From contig JAOTON010000200.1 in the NCBI GenBank assembly GCA_034440635.1, forward strand, positions 496,001 to 560,000: DNA of 64,000 bases, written 5' to 3'. Position numbers and translations under genes: made by a program. The notes under the pieces were generated by a model. That model was given only the letters and a program-made list of their open reading frames with translations. It was not told the origin of the DNA and made no database searches. The stretch's first letter is position 1, and every line of letters starts with the position of its first letter. This DNA is from Lepas anatifera. Its lineage: Eukaryota; Arthropoda; Thecostraca; Lepadidae. Positions 39,701 to 45,320 of this stretch are shown here, in pieces.

Positions 39701-39760
39701 GTCATACCGAACTGTACAACTCATACCCGCTCAATCACGTCAACTTCGCCTCTTTTTCAC
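5373..39760 (+). CDS. Sidestep-family Ig/FnIII transmembrane receptor, 3' part (7 exons)
   Basis: Gene-level entry. Coding exons at 5373-5532, 11893-12026, 12313-12481, 15527-15715, 32144-32260, 38509-38717 and 39641-39760 join with phases 1,0,1,1,1,(1),1. In order they encode the end of an Ig domain, a complete Ig domain beginning APVC, a fibronectin type III domain opening PPAVLTSC with GFDGG, a single transmembrane helix and a cytoplasmic stretch with NPDVVP. This order and these motifs are typical of Sidestep receptors, which bind Beat-family proteins in motor-axon and synaptic targeting (family knowledge). The N-terminal Ig domains and signal peptide are not in the window. The junction inside 38509-38717 needs a one-base correction, so this copy is either affected by an assembly error or is damaged. 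The C-terminus is uncertain. Which Side paralogue this is cannot be told. Confidence 0.85.
5533..8484. other. Side intron, no gene seen
   Basis: Mixed unique sequence. No exon with splice sites and family similarity, and no clear repeat structure. Confidence 0.6.
8485..8700 (+). mobile_element. tRNA-related SINE head
   Basis: Box A GGTAGCTCATTTGGTAGAGC at 8488-8507 and box B GGGATCGATTCC near 8567. The boxes are too far apart for a tRNA, so this is a SINE or an expanded pseudogene. Confidence 0.55.
8989..9330 (+). mobile_element. Interspersed repeat family B, copy 1
   Basis: TTAACCCGGCACCGCCCGGG, then ATCTCGGGAACCG, TTACCGTCTTCTTCTCTGGA and GGGTCAAAATGGGTCAAATT. It matches the reverse complement of 18310-18545. 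The right boundary is uncertain; AGGTCA-type repeats follow. Confidence 0.6.
9700..9805. repeat. AT dinucleotide microsatellite
   Basis: Nearly uninterrupted (TA)n with two short breaks (TTATAAATAA and TTAAA). It abuts the left arm of the foldback at 9808. Confidence 0.95.
9808..10244. repeat. Long foldback: ~165-190-bp inverted arms around an AT-rich loop
   Basis: Left arm 9808-9972 (GATGAAGACTGAGA, ACTCTTATATTG, GGACAGCTACCATACCC, GTGCACGGTTTGCCTG). Right arm 10056-10244 is its imperfect reverse complement. The loop of ~80 bp is (TA)n. It is probably a foldback or MITE-type element. Confidence 0.88.
10245..11892. other. Side intron with a CpG-rich stretch
   Basis: 10300-10820 is CpG-rich and open in several frames on both strands (up to 149 codons on the minus strand). 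I see no recognisable domain, and simultaneous openness argues against coding. It may be part of an element that includes the foldback at 9808. Confidence 0.5.
11893..12026 (+). CDS. Sidestep-family exon: first half of the membrane-proximal Ig domain
   Basis: After the acceptor at 11891-11892 the previous exon's T plus TT make a codon. The peptide then runs APVCAGGQRTVYGVSRGEQV, SVICRVAADPAPFEFSWLL, NGSER. APVC..G....YGV.RGE, the first Ig cysteine in V-I-C, and the tryptophan in FSW are conserved in Side proteins. I place the donor at 12027 (GTGGGA), which leaves phase 0 and fits the acceptor at 12313. This donor is weak, so the end could be off by some bases. Nothing else in the ~6.4 kb intron before it looks coding. 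Confidence 0.85.
12313..12481 (+). CDS. Sidestep-family exon: second half of the membrane-proximal Ig domain
   Basis: Reads VRPLGGDSVLQWPDGPHSS, then SVRLTPLDDRDYGVLLCRS, RNKIGHQAKPCRFQIVPA. D-Y-G-x-L-x-C carries the second Ig cysteine. The arrangement RN.IG.Q..PC.F.I.PAG is the standard end of this domain in Side proteins. The acceptor GTGCTGCAG gives phase 0, which matches the previous exon. An alternative acceptor at 12290 would be phase 2 and fits less well. The donor is G followed by GTAAAC at 12482, leaving phase 1 for the FnIII exon. Confidence 0.88.
12482..15526. other. Side intron, no gene seen
   Basis: Unique-looking sequence with a C-rich stretch at 14630-14780 related to the G-rich repeat at 19590. 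At 14974-15018 CCAGTGCCCTTGCAAGGCTC and GAGCTTTTCAAGGGCACTGG form a short inverted repeat. Confidence 0.55.
15527..15715 (+). CDS. Sidestep-family exon: first part of the fibronectin type III domain
   Basis: After the acceptor CCGCAG the split glycine codon is followed by PPAVLTSCEVGNQTDVTFDL, RCTAGFDGGAKQHFSLELY, HHQRLELNFSRPRPRFAVTG, LSPG. PAGPP...C...NQT and C..GFDGG are hallmarks of the Side FnIII domain. One N-x-T (NQT) and one N-x-S (NFS) sequon are visible. The exon ends CTCTCGCCCG before GTGAGTGTGTGAC. This exact boundary is then repeated about thirty times in the intron (15716-16380). The next exon is ~16.4 kb away. Confidence 0.92.
15716..16380 (+). repeat. 22-nt minisatellite made of the exon end plus its 5' splice site
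   Basis: The unit GTGAGTGTGTGACTCTCGCCC+G is the authentic donor plus the last ten exon bases (CTCTCGCCCG). The array holds about thirty units. Counting the authentic site, about twenty keep CCCG|GTGAGTG and six have CCCG|ATGAGTG, where the first intron base is changed from G to A. A few units are length-altered (for example near 15805, 15870 and 16280). The array begins with no gap at the real exon boundary. Confidence 0.93.
16480..16540. repeat. Short tandem repeat ACCGTACTAAT
   Basis: Several imperfect copies of (A)TACCGTACTA in the intron after the donor minisatellite. Confidence 0.75.
17111..17300 (+). mobile_element. tRNA-derived SINE
   Basis: Box A TGGCGCAGTCGGTTAGAGCG near 17121 and box B-like GCGGGTTTGAGTTCAA near 17172. 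The tail ends GCAGTTGGTGCGTCGTTAAA followed by A-rich sequence. The body is too long and unpaired for a functional tRNA. Confidence 0.75.
18310..18545 (-). mobile_element. Interspersed repeat family B, copy 2
   Basis: Reverse-complement match to 8989-9210: GGTGCCGGGTTAA end, CTCCGGAGAAGAAAACGGTA and TGGGTCAAAGTTTGACCC. Its TTAA at 18542 is also the left TTAA of family A copy 2, so one element landed on the edge of the other. Confidence 0.65.
18542..19458 (+). mobile_element. TTAA-MITE family A, copy 2 (917 bp, intact ends)
   Basis: Flanked by TTAA on both sides. The left end TTAACACCCGCACTGGAGGG and the right end CCCTCCAGTGCGCGTGTTAA are inverted repeats. The interior is non-coding and filled with TGACCT/AGGTCA motifs. 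An unoccupied TTAA at 19359-19362 corresponds to the insertion point used by copy 4 in copy 3. TTAA targeting and terminal inverted repeats suggest a non-autonomous piggyBac-like element. Confidence 0.88.
19590..19830 (+). repeat. G-rich repeat: GGGATGGAATGGTGGAGC units around poly-G runs
   Basis: An 18-19-nt unit repeats on both sides of poly-G runs of up to ~19 bases at about 19675-19740. A C-rich related stretch (CATTCCATCCCACC, CCACCCCGTCCCACC) is at 14630-14780. It could form G-quadruplexes. Base-call accuracy here may be poor. Confidence 0.85.
20146..21829 (+). mobile_element. TTAA-MITE family A, copy 3, split by copy 4
   Basis: Left part 20146-20812 and right part 21731-21829 together make one ordinary element with TTAA at both outer ends. 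The split falls in the sequence that reads TTCTGTTAAATGTGGCC in copy 2, exactly at TTAA. Confidence 0.9.
20813..21730 (+). mobile_element. TTAA-MITE family A, copy 4 (918 bp), nested in copy 3
   Basis: Complete element with TTAA at 20813-20816 and 21727-21730, same orientation as copy 3. Terminal inverted repeats are as in copy 2. The interior includes a DR0/DR1-like run of TGACCT half-sites at 21238-21290 and 21368-21425. It lacks any transposase frame. Confidence 0.92.
21830..23302. other. Side intron, no gene seen
   Basis: No feature recognised between the nested MITEs and the tRNA gene. Confidence 0.6.
23303..23374 (-). tRNA. tRNA-Gln(CUG): tRNA-Gln (anticodon CUG)
   Basis: The minus strand folds as a complete cloverleaf of 72 nt. 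The acceptor strand is GGCCCCG with CGGGACC, the D arm GTGTAACGGTTAGCAC, the anticodon stem CAGGA/TCCTG around CTCTGAA, and the T arm CCGAGTTCAAATCTCGG. The anticodon CTG and overall sequence match animal tRNA-Gln closely. Position 3 pairs C with A (3:70) where U-A is usual, a single acceptor-stem mismatch. It has no intron, and only TTT, not TTTT, is seen just downstream. It lies in the 16-kb Side intron, antisense to that gene. Confidence 0.88.
23375..25634. other. Side intron with AGGTCA-rich stretch
   Basis: 24400-24810 is open in several frames but shows no known domain. 25130-25540 holds scattered AGGTCA/TGACCT words, and similar words resume at 28430, after the two family C elements. 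The C elements may have inserted into one older repeat. Confidence 0.5.
25635..27162 (+). mobile_element. TTAA-element family C, copy 1
   Basis: TTAACCCTATTTCCAACGGG at the left and GGCAATAGGGTTAA at the right, TTAA at 25635 and 27159. CCCTA-type ends next to TTAA resemble piggyBac ends. Non-coding. The interior contains smaller repeats such as GGCGGATTCCGGGAGGC near 26104 and the duplicated phrase AATTACGGTACCTGAGCACG at 26343 and 26652. Confidence 0.75.
27159..28401 (+). mobile_element. TTAA-element family C, copy 2, abutting copy 1
   Basis: TTAACCCTATTTCCGTCAGG on the left and CTGCCGGAAATAGGGTTAA on the right, good inverted repeats. It shares the single TTAA at 27159-27162 with copy 1. 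Both copies keep GGCCCCCTAAGATCTCG-like subterminal sequence. Non-coding. Confidence 0.8.
28660..29230 (-). mobile_element. Diverged, truncated relative of TTAA-MITE family A (copy 5)
   Basis: Contains the family's CTGTTTTTCCAAGGCAACCGG-like end and GTGCGTCGGTTGGTGAACGA, then CATATAATCAGGTTATATGT and repeated GGTCAA. No clean TTAA ends remain. Confidence 0.55.
29963..30995 (-). mobile_element. Relative of TTAA-MITE family A (copy 6) with a ~265-bp insert
   Basis: Begins TTAACACGCACAGTGGGGGT at 29963 and runs through the family body in inverted orientation to about 30995. The far end is lost. An unrelated stretch of ~265 bp at about 30310-30573 is flanked by AGTATT on both sides and is missing from copy 5 at the equivalent place. 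Confidence 0.65.
30996..32143. other. Side intron before the FnIII exon
   Basis: Apart from the hairpin at 31140 I see nothing structured. Confidence 0.6.
31140..31238. repeat. ~99-bp hairpin with 45-bp arms
   Basis: AATTTCCCGGAGGGAATATA at the left pairs with TATATTCCCTTCAGGGAATT at the right. The purine-rich middle pairs with a CT-rich stretch, and the loop is ~8 nt. It could be a small MITE or a hairpin RNA source. Confidence 0.75.
32144..32260 (+). CDS. Sidestep-family exon: end of the FnIII domain and juxtamembrane stalk
   Basis: The split glycine is followed by VRYTAVVFAANQKGAGPKVS and IVVNTQHAAEQRTGKSTQ. The Y-x-x-x-V-x-A-x-N-x-x-G pattern is the classic F and G strands of a fibronectin type III domain, and N.KG.S/GP is usual in Side proteins. 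Phase 1 at both ends (117 nt) matches its neighbours. The acceptor is TTTTACAG and the donor G|GTGAGC. The exon lies alone between a 16.4-kb and a 6.2-kb intron. Confidence 0.88.
32261..35126. other. Side intron with element fragments
   Basis: Holds family A copy 7 and fragments with GGTGGATCCAGGGG (32775) and AGTGGCGGATCTAGCC (34150). No exon seen. Confidence 0.55.
33095..33663 (-). mobile_element. Relative of TTAA-MITE family A (copy 7), internally deleted
   Basis: TTAACACGTGCAGTGGAGAG at 33095 and CTCTCCACTGCGTGTGTTAA ending at 33663 form inverted ends with TTAA. At 569 bp it is about 350 bp shorter than complete copies. The block with most half-sites is reduced. Confidence 0.75.
35127..36031 (+). 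mobile_element. TTAA-MITE family A, copy 8, carrying a SINE
   Basis: TTAACACCCGCACTGGAGAG at the left and CTCCAGAGCACGTGTTAA at the right, with TTAA at 35127 and 36028. The body is more diverged than copies 2-4. A 168-bp tRNA-derived SINE interrupts it at 35337-35504. Confidence 0.85.
35337..35504 (+). mobile_element. tRNA-derived SINE with 15-bp target-site duplication
   Basis: Box A-like TGGCTTAGTGGATAGTACC and box B-like CGGGTTTGTCCC are followed by the tail GCAGTTGGTGCGTGTTAAAC. The duplicated target AAGGCCAAATCTTGG lies at 35322-35336 and 35505-35519. The same tail type occurs at 17270-17290 and near 5090. Confidence 0.88.
37005..37070 (-). mobile_element. tRNA-like D-arm/anticodon-arm fragment
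   Basis: Minus strand AGAGTGGTTAGCGCGCTTGC then TTTCCAG is a canonical D-arm and anticodon-arm sequence. The T arm is not recognisable. Confidence 0.4.
37748..37783. repeat. Short AT microsatellite
   Basis: (AT)n, a T run, then (AT)n. Confidence 0.85.
37985..38175. repeat. CpG-rich degenerate tandem repeat
   Basis: Recurring phrases GAAGTATGACGCG, CGGCTCGACGAATTGACC and GGCTCAGACGAAT. It lies upstream of the transmembrane exon of the Side-family gene. Confidence 0.6.
38509..38717 (+). CDS. Sidestep-family transmembrane exon with an apparent 1-base frameshift
   Basis: From the acceptor ATTCTCAG in phase 1 the peptide runs GSIAERRPRVDWTPLVGVVA and then GAAFAVFACVLAVVLLVRRR, giving a ~23-residue hydrophobic helix followed by the stop-transfer RRR. 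Downstream, the family's tail (KSPDKDAAALPDAEDNNPDV then VPSLSG) is open only in another frame, the change falling in GGGCCCCCGGCC around 38625-38640. One extra base there would restore both the reading and the expected phase 1 at the donor GTGAGA (38718). Read unshifted, the message stops about 14 codons into the next exon. A base lost from the C run in the assembly, an allele-specific indel or a decayed gene are all possible. Confidence 0.82.
39641..39760 (+). CDS. Sidestep-family exon: cytoplasmic tail
   Basis: After TCCTTTTTAG the split codon gives D, then GCSHDDASEARRLTVVRDDC, HTELYNSYPLNHVNFASFS. It is phase 1 at both ends and 120 nt, with donor C|GTAAGT. I recognise it by position and phase after the NPDVVP exon rather than by a strong domain. 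Its last ~34 bases and the donor are repeated three more times in the following intron. Confidence 0.75.
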
Positions 39761-39985
39761 GTAAGTTTCATGTACATAAGAAACTGTTCCTCTCTCACCC
39801 GCTCAATCACGTCAACTTTGCCTCTTTTCACGTGAGTCTCATATAAGAAACCGGTCCTCTCTTAGCCGTTCCATTACGTCAACTTTGCCTTTTTCATGTC
39901 AGTCTCATATAAGGAGCTGTTCCTCTCTCACCCGCTCAATCACGTCAAATTTTCATTTTGCGTGTGAATTCCATTCAAGAACCCG
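39727..39985 (+). repeat. 66-72-nt tandem repeat spanning the donor of the cytoplasmic exon
   Basis: CCGCTCAATCACGTCAACTT, the real exon end at 39727, recurs at 39799, 39866 and 39932 with growing divergence. Each unit continues through CTCTTTTCACGT(A/G)AGT into intronic ATATAAGAAAC. Copy 2 keeps a good donor (ACGTGAGT). Copy 3 has ATGTCAGT and copy 4 has GCGTGTGAAT, so their donors look weakened. A long AT microsatellite follows. Confidence 0.85.
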
Positions 39986-39988
39986 TGA

Positions 39989-39991
<3 letters not shown>

Positions 39992-40048
<57 letters not shown>
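39992..40048. repeat. AT dinucleotide microsatellite
   Basis: (AT)n of about 55 bases, directly after the donor-derived array at 39727-39985. Confidence 0.95.
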
Positions 40049-40049
<1 letters not shown>

Positions 40050-40050
<1 letters not shown>

Positions 40051-41004
40051 TAACTCCTATCTGGTCGTTATGTCGTTATATAACTCATATGCGTTCAATT
40101 TTTGGGCTTAGAAACTGGGGAAACTTGTTTTCGATAAGGACGACTGGTACTTTGTTTTCGATATTTCTTGTTAGGCTGGACTGACAAATGTTCCTGCAGT
40201 TATGGTGCAGTTTTTGGTATTTTTGCAAGCACAAAATATGGCAGGGTAATAAGGCCTGGTTTGAAATTATCATAAACATTTTGCTGGTGAGGATAAATGC
40301 CCCTAGAGTTTTGTTTGGGAATATATAGCTAAAAATTGACAGGATATTTTTCATTCATTTGGAATGGTTGTCAGTCCCAAAAGAAGCCAATACAGAATTG
40401 TTAAACCAGTGTTGAAATACAGGGAATTCCATTAAATCGATAGTTTTTATCGGTAAGCCACGGGGTCATATACAGATTATCCAAAAATCACATCTAAAAC
40501 CACCCGTTTTAAAACCAGAGCTCAAAGCCTCCACATATCAAGAACAAGCCTTGCAGAAATCGCCGACAAAGCCCCTCGGGGTGCTTCTACTTGAATTCAC
40601 TTCACACTCCGCAGATATAAACACTGTAGCCAAACTTCGCTATTTGCCACAACTGCTTCGCAATAAATTATGCAGATGCCCGGCTCTGGTGCCGCTTTAT
40701 TCCTGTTTACACCTTCTTGTCGAGGCTGTTTTTGCTTCGAATTCTTATTCTTTGGTTGCAGAAGTCTGTGTGATGGTTTTTACATTGTTTTTTGCCAGAA
40801 CAAGCTTTTGTGGGATGGCAGACGCTTGTCCTATTCATGATCTGCTTTTTATCGGAGAGCTGGTCAGGATTGTGAGCCTCTGCCTCTTTGGAGAACGTCC
40901 AGCGCTTTGGAATGTCGCCCTGGGGTGGGAAGGATATCATCAATGGCGTTGACCAAATGGTTCCCCAGTTCTCCGCTTGCTAATCCACAGAGGCAGAGCC
41001 GCAC
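40050..41004. other. Region after the last firm Side exon, no gene seen
   Basis: A 133-codon frame at 40551-40952 (plus) has no recognisable domain or splice context. Confidence 0.5.
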
Positions 41005-41275
41005 GCATAGGCGGATTCAGGATTTCCGATCGGGGGAGACACATGGTCGGGGGGATTTGGACCAGAGGCGCCTCTTGTGGACGGAAAAACCTATCCTATG
41101 CGCGCCAGATCCTGTCGTGGAGGCGCCAATACTCGTATTCTGGGAGGGAACGATATTCCACGGGGGGGTGCACCACTGACATTAAAGAGAGGCAACGTTG
41201 CCACTTCAGGGGAGCTGAGGGTCAATCAGGGAAAAGAAAGCGCCCTATTTCGCCCTGGACACGCCTATGATTACG
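41005..41275 (+). mobile_element. Interspersed repeat family D, copy 2
   Basis: Starts CATAGGCGGATTCAGGATTT and ends CCTGGACACGCCTATGA, an imperfect inverted end pair. It shares CAGATCCTGTCGTGGAGGCG and TTCTGGGAGG with the other copies. Non-coding. Confidence 0.6.
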
Positions 41276-41639
41276 CGTCTGATCCACTGTCGGGTTTTGT
41301 TTGCTGGCACGGTGATTACTGAGTGCCGTTTCGTTGGTCACCGGCCGGATCTTCGATGCGTTGATAGCCTCAGTAACTACTGCACTAATTACCAAGCTGC
41401 TATTCTCGTCCGCAGCAGCCACAGGTTCACCTCCGTGTTCAGCAACAATGCTGTAGATACAGAGGTGCTCATTCTTTAATATCTCATCTGGATCTTAGGG
41501 ATAAATCCCGTAGGAGGAAGATACTTTTGCACGGACTTTTCCCTTCGTGCATGTGGCATCATATACCCGGGAAAATATTCATGGGATATTAAAGTCTGTT
41601 ATTCTTGAACTAGGATGACTATCGTGAAAGTAGCCCACC

Positions 41640-42040
41640 TAGCGCCTCAATGCGGTCCTGAGCCCGAAAACACTGCTACGTCTAGGGGCTGCAAGACGTG
41701 AGATGTGTGAGGTGAGATAGTAGCCATGTCCATCCCGAGCTTCCTTGTCTTGCAGATGATCTGCATGCTAATATGAGACCGTTGATTGTCTATTAACAGG
41801 AAACCCCTCTGTTCTTTGATGGGCCCGCATGATCGATGAAATGGTCCATCTAGGCCCAGAAGAGATCGGTATTCGCCCAGCCGCTGTCGCACCCTTCTCC
41901 GATGGCCTCCCTGGGAGCGTCCCTGGTCACCAATGGGTTCATCTTTTTCCGCTCACCAAATATCAGCTAATAACTGCCGCGCTGAGTGTGCTGACGCAGC
42001 ATAGAGCGGTTATTGTTTTCCATCTCTCCGTGCTTGCCAC
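41640..42040 (-). pseudogene. Decayed pogo/Tigger-type DDE transposase fragment
   Basis: On the minus strand the 41647-41830 region reads GFLLIDNQRSHISMQIICKT, then RKLGMDMATISPHTSHVLQP, LDVAVF. The LxDN catalytic aspartate and the SPHTSHVLQPLDV block are diagnostic of DDE_1 (pogo/jerky/CENP-B-type) transposases. Upstream in another frame are APREAIGEGCDSGWANTDLF, an in-frame stop, then MDHFIDHAG. So at least one stop and one frameshift break the gene. The N-terminal DNA-binding part was not found. It is a relic lying between the last firm Side exon and the candidate terminal exon. Confidence 0.82.
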
Positions 42041-42435
42041 CCGGGTGTCAACCAACAGCATGCTTCCACGTTGCCTTGGCAACCCACATAACGCTTCAAA
42101 GGCATAGCTTCAAATATAGTGGCGATGTATTTGTCAGGAACAAAGTATGTTTCGTTTATAAGGTTCAAACTAAGCTGTTATATCCTGGTCTGAAATTATG
42201 CTACAGCAAAGTAACATAAGTTTAATTTCATCAATAGATAGTAGCTGCTATCAACACAAATGATAAAAAACTACGAAAGTCTTACCCTCTGTCTACCGTG
42301 TACCCAATCGCCTGCGGGAGAGGACATGAACTGATCGTCCGTTGCCCACCATATTCCCAGTATGGCGGCGGGCGGTATTATCCGACCGGGCGTGGTTCGC
42401 CCAAATCAACCACCAATATTTTTGTTTCGATGCCA

Positions 42436-42600
42436 GTGGCGGTCCAGGACTTCATGACGGGGAAGGGGGGGCTAGGGAGCTTGAGCTTTCCCCGCCATAG
42501 CCCCCGAACAGTCTCAGGCTATGCAGTTACTACAGGCACTTCTGACGTTTCGAGATGTTTGAGTCCCTTAGCCCTACCCCCTGGATCCGCTCCTGTTGAA
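42436..42600 (+). mobile_element. Small inverted-repeat element with GGCGG(A)TCCAGG ends
   Basis: AGTGGCGGTCCAGGACTTC at the left and CCCCCTGGATCCGCTCCTG at the right are imperfect inverted ends about 150 bp apart. Similar ends stand alone at 32770 (TGGTGGATCCAGGGG), 34150, 29365 and 58055. Confidence 0.5.
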
Positions 42601-42809
42601 TGCTTAGAGAACAAAACTATGCTAAATACTTAGAATACCATTTTAGATGAGAGAAAGAAACATCAAATGCCTTCATCCTACGGTTGTCATTATCTCGTAA
42701 TGGAAATGCCCCTGTTGATAAGAAACGCGATCAACAGGAACCCCAATCTCTGGCGTATTCGTGCATATTTATTTATACGCGCTCACTTTCAACCCTGACT
42801 GTGTTTCAG

Positions 42810-42908
42810 GGAGGAAGTTTGAGTCGATCGGGACAGGTGGTGCTGCCGATTCACGACTCAACCACGGTCACGAATCCGCTGACCTCGGACCGAGAGAGTG
42901 TGGTGTAA
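42810..42908 (+). CDS. Candidate terminal exon of the Sidestep-family gene
   Basis: A good acceptor (GACTGTGTTTCAG) precedes a short open stretch. In phase 0 it reads GGSLSRSGQVVLPIHDSTTV, then TNPLTSDRESVV and stop TAA at 42906-42908. GC at third positions is high, and the end S-V-V would fit a class I PDZ ligand. In phase 1, which would join directly to the exon ending at 39760, a different open frame runs to a TAG near 42922. I cannot decide between these readings. An undetected exon may lie between 39760 and 42810. Confidence 0.4.
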   Translation, partial: GGSLSRSGQVVLPIHDSTTVTNPLTSDRESVV

Positions 42909-43200
42909 CACTGGACTCCTTCTAGCAGTGTTTGCTAATCCTGGGGAGGGAGTGGCGTAACACCGGACTTCTCCTGGCGGTGTTGCTAATGCTCGGGAGA
43001 GTGTGGAGTAGCACTGGACTCCTCCTGGCAGTGTCTGCTAATCCTCGGGAGAGTGTGGTGTAACACTGGACTCCTCCTAGCAGTGTTTGCTAATCCTGGG
43101 GAGGGAGAGAGTGGTGTAACACTGATCTCCTCCTAGCAGTGTTTGCTAATCTTTGGGAGAGAGTGGTGTAACGCCGGACTCCTTGCAAGGTTTGCTAGTC
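42890..43200 (+). repeat. ~52-nt tandem repeat starting at the candidate stop codon
   Basis: GAGAGTGTGGTGTAACACTG, which contains the candidate last codons and TAA, recurs with its GGTGTAA-like core at 42902, 42954, 43005, 43057, 43113 and 43165. Spacing is 52, 51, 52, 56 and 52. Units continue CTCCTCCTAGCAGTGTTTGC and TAATCCTGGGGAG. The first unit overlaps the open frame of the candidate exon; the later ones would lie in a 3' UTR. Confidence 0.85.
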
Positions 43201-44029
43201 CATCCTGACATGTGTGCCACATGCGATGAAGCTATCTCTTACAGATTGTTTCCTCTCAGGTTACGAATATAATCATATTGTTTTTTCTGCATATCCTTCA
43301 CATATCGAAATGAAAACTGGGGAACTGTTGCATCATATCAAATGTGATTTTGATAGTAGTGTTGCATCTTCGCTTATATAGATTGTTCGTTGCTTTCTTT
43401 CCTTGTAACTTCCTGTTATTTGATTAATCTGTGATAGTCTTCATCTTGCTGGTAACTGCTTGTGCTGAAATGGTTTTGAGCGCATCGAGTAGACACAAAG
43501 GACATTTTTATCTTACAGTGGAAAATAATAGTTCATTTTCTATGTCCTATAAGAAGCAAGACAAAAAACATATTGTGTACCGTTTTCATATTATCTGTCC
43601 ATAACCACAGCCCAGAGTGAGAGAAGGACTTGTGTGTGCTCATCAAAGTTTATTTCTTATCTTGACAGGCGCTCTTTCATTCTTTCTATTCACTGTGATT
43701 CATTCATCTATTCATTCCGAATCATTGTGATTTATCACCATCATCCTAACTGCCAAACTTTGTCATTTCATCAGTATTAGATTAGCTAGACAGGCGGGTA
43801 ACGTGTTTCCTGCAATCCTATAACTCAAGGCATATTTCTGGCTCGACAATTTCTAACCCGAACACGTTGATAACTGGGACTTCTTCCCCCCCAATGTTTG
43901 TTTTCCACTTATGATATTTAGTAATGGTATGTGATCTATGATTATCATTGTGTAAACGCGTAAAAAACGTATTAAAAGGGTAAACAAGGATAATTTGACA
44001 CATGTTTCTGAATCGCCTGGACCCGATTT

Positions 44030-44220
44030 TTGGAGTCGCAGCTCAGAGTTAGAGTAGACTCTGAGTAAACTCAATGTTTGCTTGAGTCAGAGTTGAGTCA
44101 ACTCACTTCTGGATTGGGGTAGAGTCAGAGCCGACTCAATTCATCGAGCAGATAATTTGAGTCAGAATTAGAGTCAGTATTCATGCCGTGATTTAGAGTT
44201 TATTGACTCAACATCTTAAT
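44030..44220. repeat. TGAGTCA/GAGTC-rich repeat block 1
   Basis: Dense alternation of GAGTCAGAGTTGAGTCAACTC-type words. Similar blocks are at 45110-45320 and 47430-47590. Confidence 0.8.
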
Positions 44221-44469
44221 TCTTAGAACACTTGAACTCAAATGAAATAAACTATTTAGAAGAAAACTTAAATATTACTGCTTTGACATATTTTTGTTTT
44301 CATTTAATCTGTTTGCTTTTGTTTTCAACCAGATTATTATTTTAGAGTACTTTATCTTGTTATCATGTGATAAGATATAATTTATGGTTTTCATATTCCC
44401 ACATGGCTCAGTGAGCGGGTGAGGAATAACAAATAGTACCTACTTGCCCGCCTAACTATTTGATTCGAT

Positions 44470-44835
44470 TCAGGACGTTTTTTTCCGGAAATCTGTCGGT
44501 TTCGCGTTCATAAGGTCTTTGAACTATCTTTATATATGCCACAGTTAGCTACACAGCAGGTGCCAGAAAAGGGCATGGGAAGTTGACTTCACCTGTAGAA
44601 ATTAGCGGGGCTGGCCCTGCCTTCCCATGTAGCCAGGCATTATTTGTTATTCTTATCTACATGGGAGGGGGGAGGGGGCAGCAATGCTGTATCCTACAGG
44701 TGAAGCTAACTCCTGATGATTTTTTAGCACCAGGTGTGTAGCAGATTCGTATGATCATACTGAGGCATATACAAAGAGAGTTTAAAAAAACCTAGGGACG
44801 TGAGAACATCAGAATTTCAAAAGAACGTTCTGAGT
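44470..44835. repeat. Long imperfect inverted repeat (~365 bp)
   Basis: Outer blocks CAGGACGTTTTTTTCC / GAACGTTCTG, then TATATATGCCACAGT / CTGAGGCATATACA, GCTACACAGCAGGTGCC / GCACCAGGTGTGTAGC, and CTTCACCTGTAG / CTACAGGTGAAG are nested and inverted. The centre is GC-rich (GGCTGGCCCTGCC). No coding sequence. Confidence 0.75.
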
Positions 44836-45109
44836 TGAAGAAAACTTGGATGGAGGCATATGCAGCCCTCATAAGGTATGTGCATACCTAACATCTTCCT
44901 AAAACGCAATGCGCTATTTTGCTATTAAGATCTGATTTATACCAATATTCACGTTAGCTAGTTTCTTTTGTAATGTAACGCTTCGGAAAAGCAATAAAAT
45001 TTATGCGTTCAGCCAAGCTATTGTTATTGAAAATATGTTCTATTAGGTCACTTAAGATCCATTTTTAAATACAAATGTAATCAGAGCTTCATCCCGTCAG
45101 AAAATTCAT

Positions 45110-45320
45110 TTGTGACTTTCTGAGTTGAGAGTCAGAGTCGACTACCGGTCTGCTCAATTTTTCTTGAATCATAGTTGAATTGACTCACTTTTGGGTGTGA
45201 GTTGAGTCAGAGTCGATTCACCGGCTCAACACGTTGAGTTAGGTCAGAAACAGAGTCAGTCGCTAAGCTGTGAGTCAGAGTTGAGTCTACTCAAAAAGTG
45301 TTGAGTCATCAAGAAGTCTG
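45110..45320. repeat. TGAGTCA/GAGTC-rich repeat block 2
   Basis: GAGTTGAGAGTCAGAGTCGA, GAGTTGAGTCAGAGTCGATT and further copies. Same vocabulary as blocks 1 and 3. Confidence 0.8.

Noticed and set aside
40551..40952. 133-codon plus-strand frame
   Set aside because: No domain recognised, no initiation or splice context. Length is reachable by chance in 64 kb.
42890..43200. Possible CRISPR array (regular ~52-nt units)
   Set aside because: Eukaryotic context, direct tandem repeat without unique spacers.
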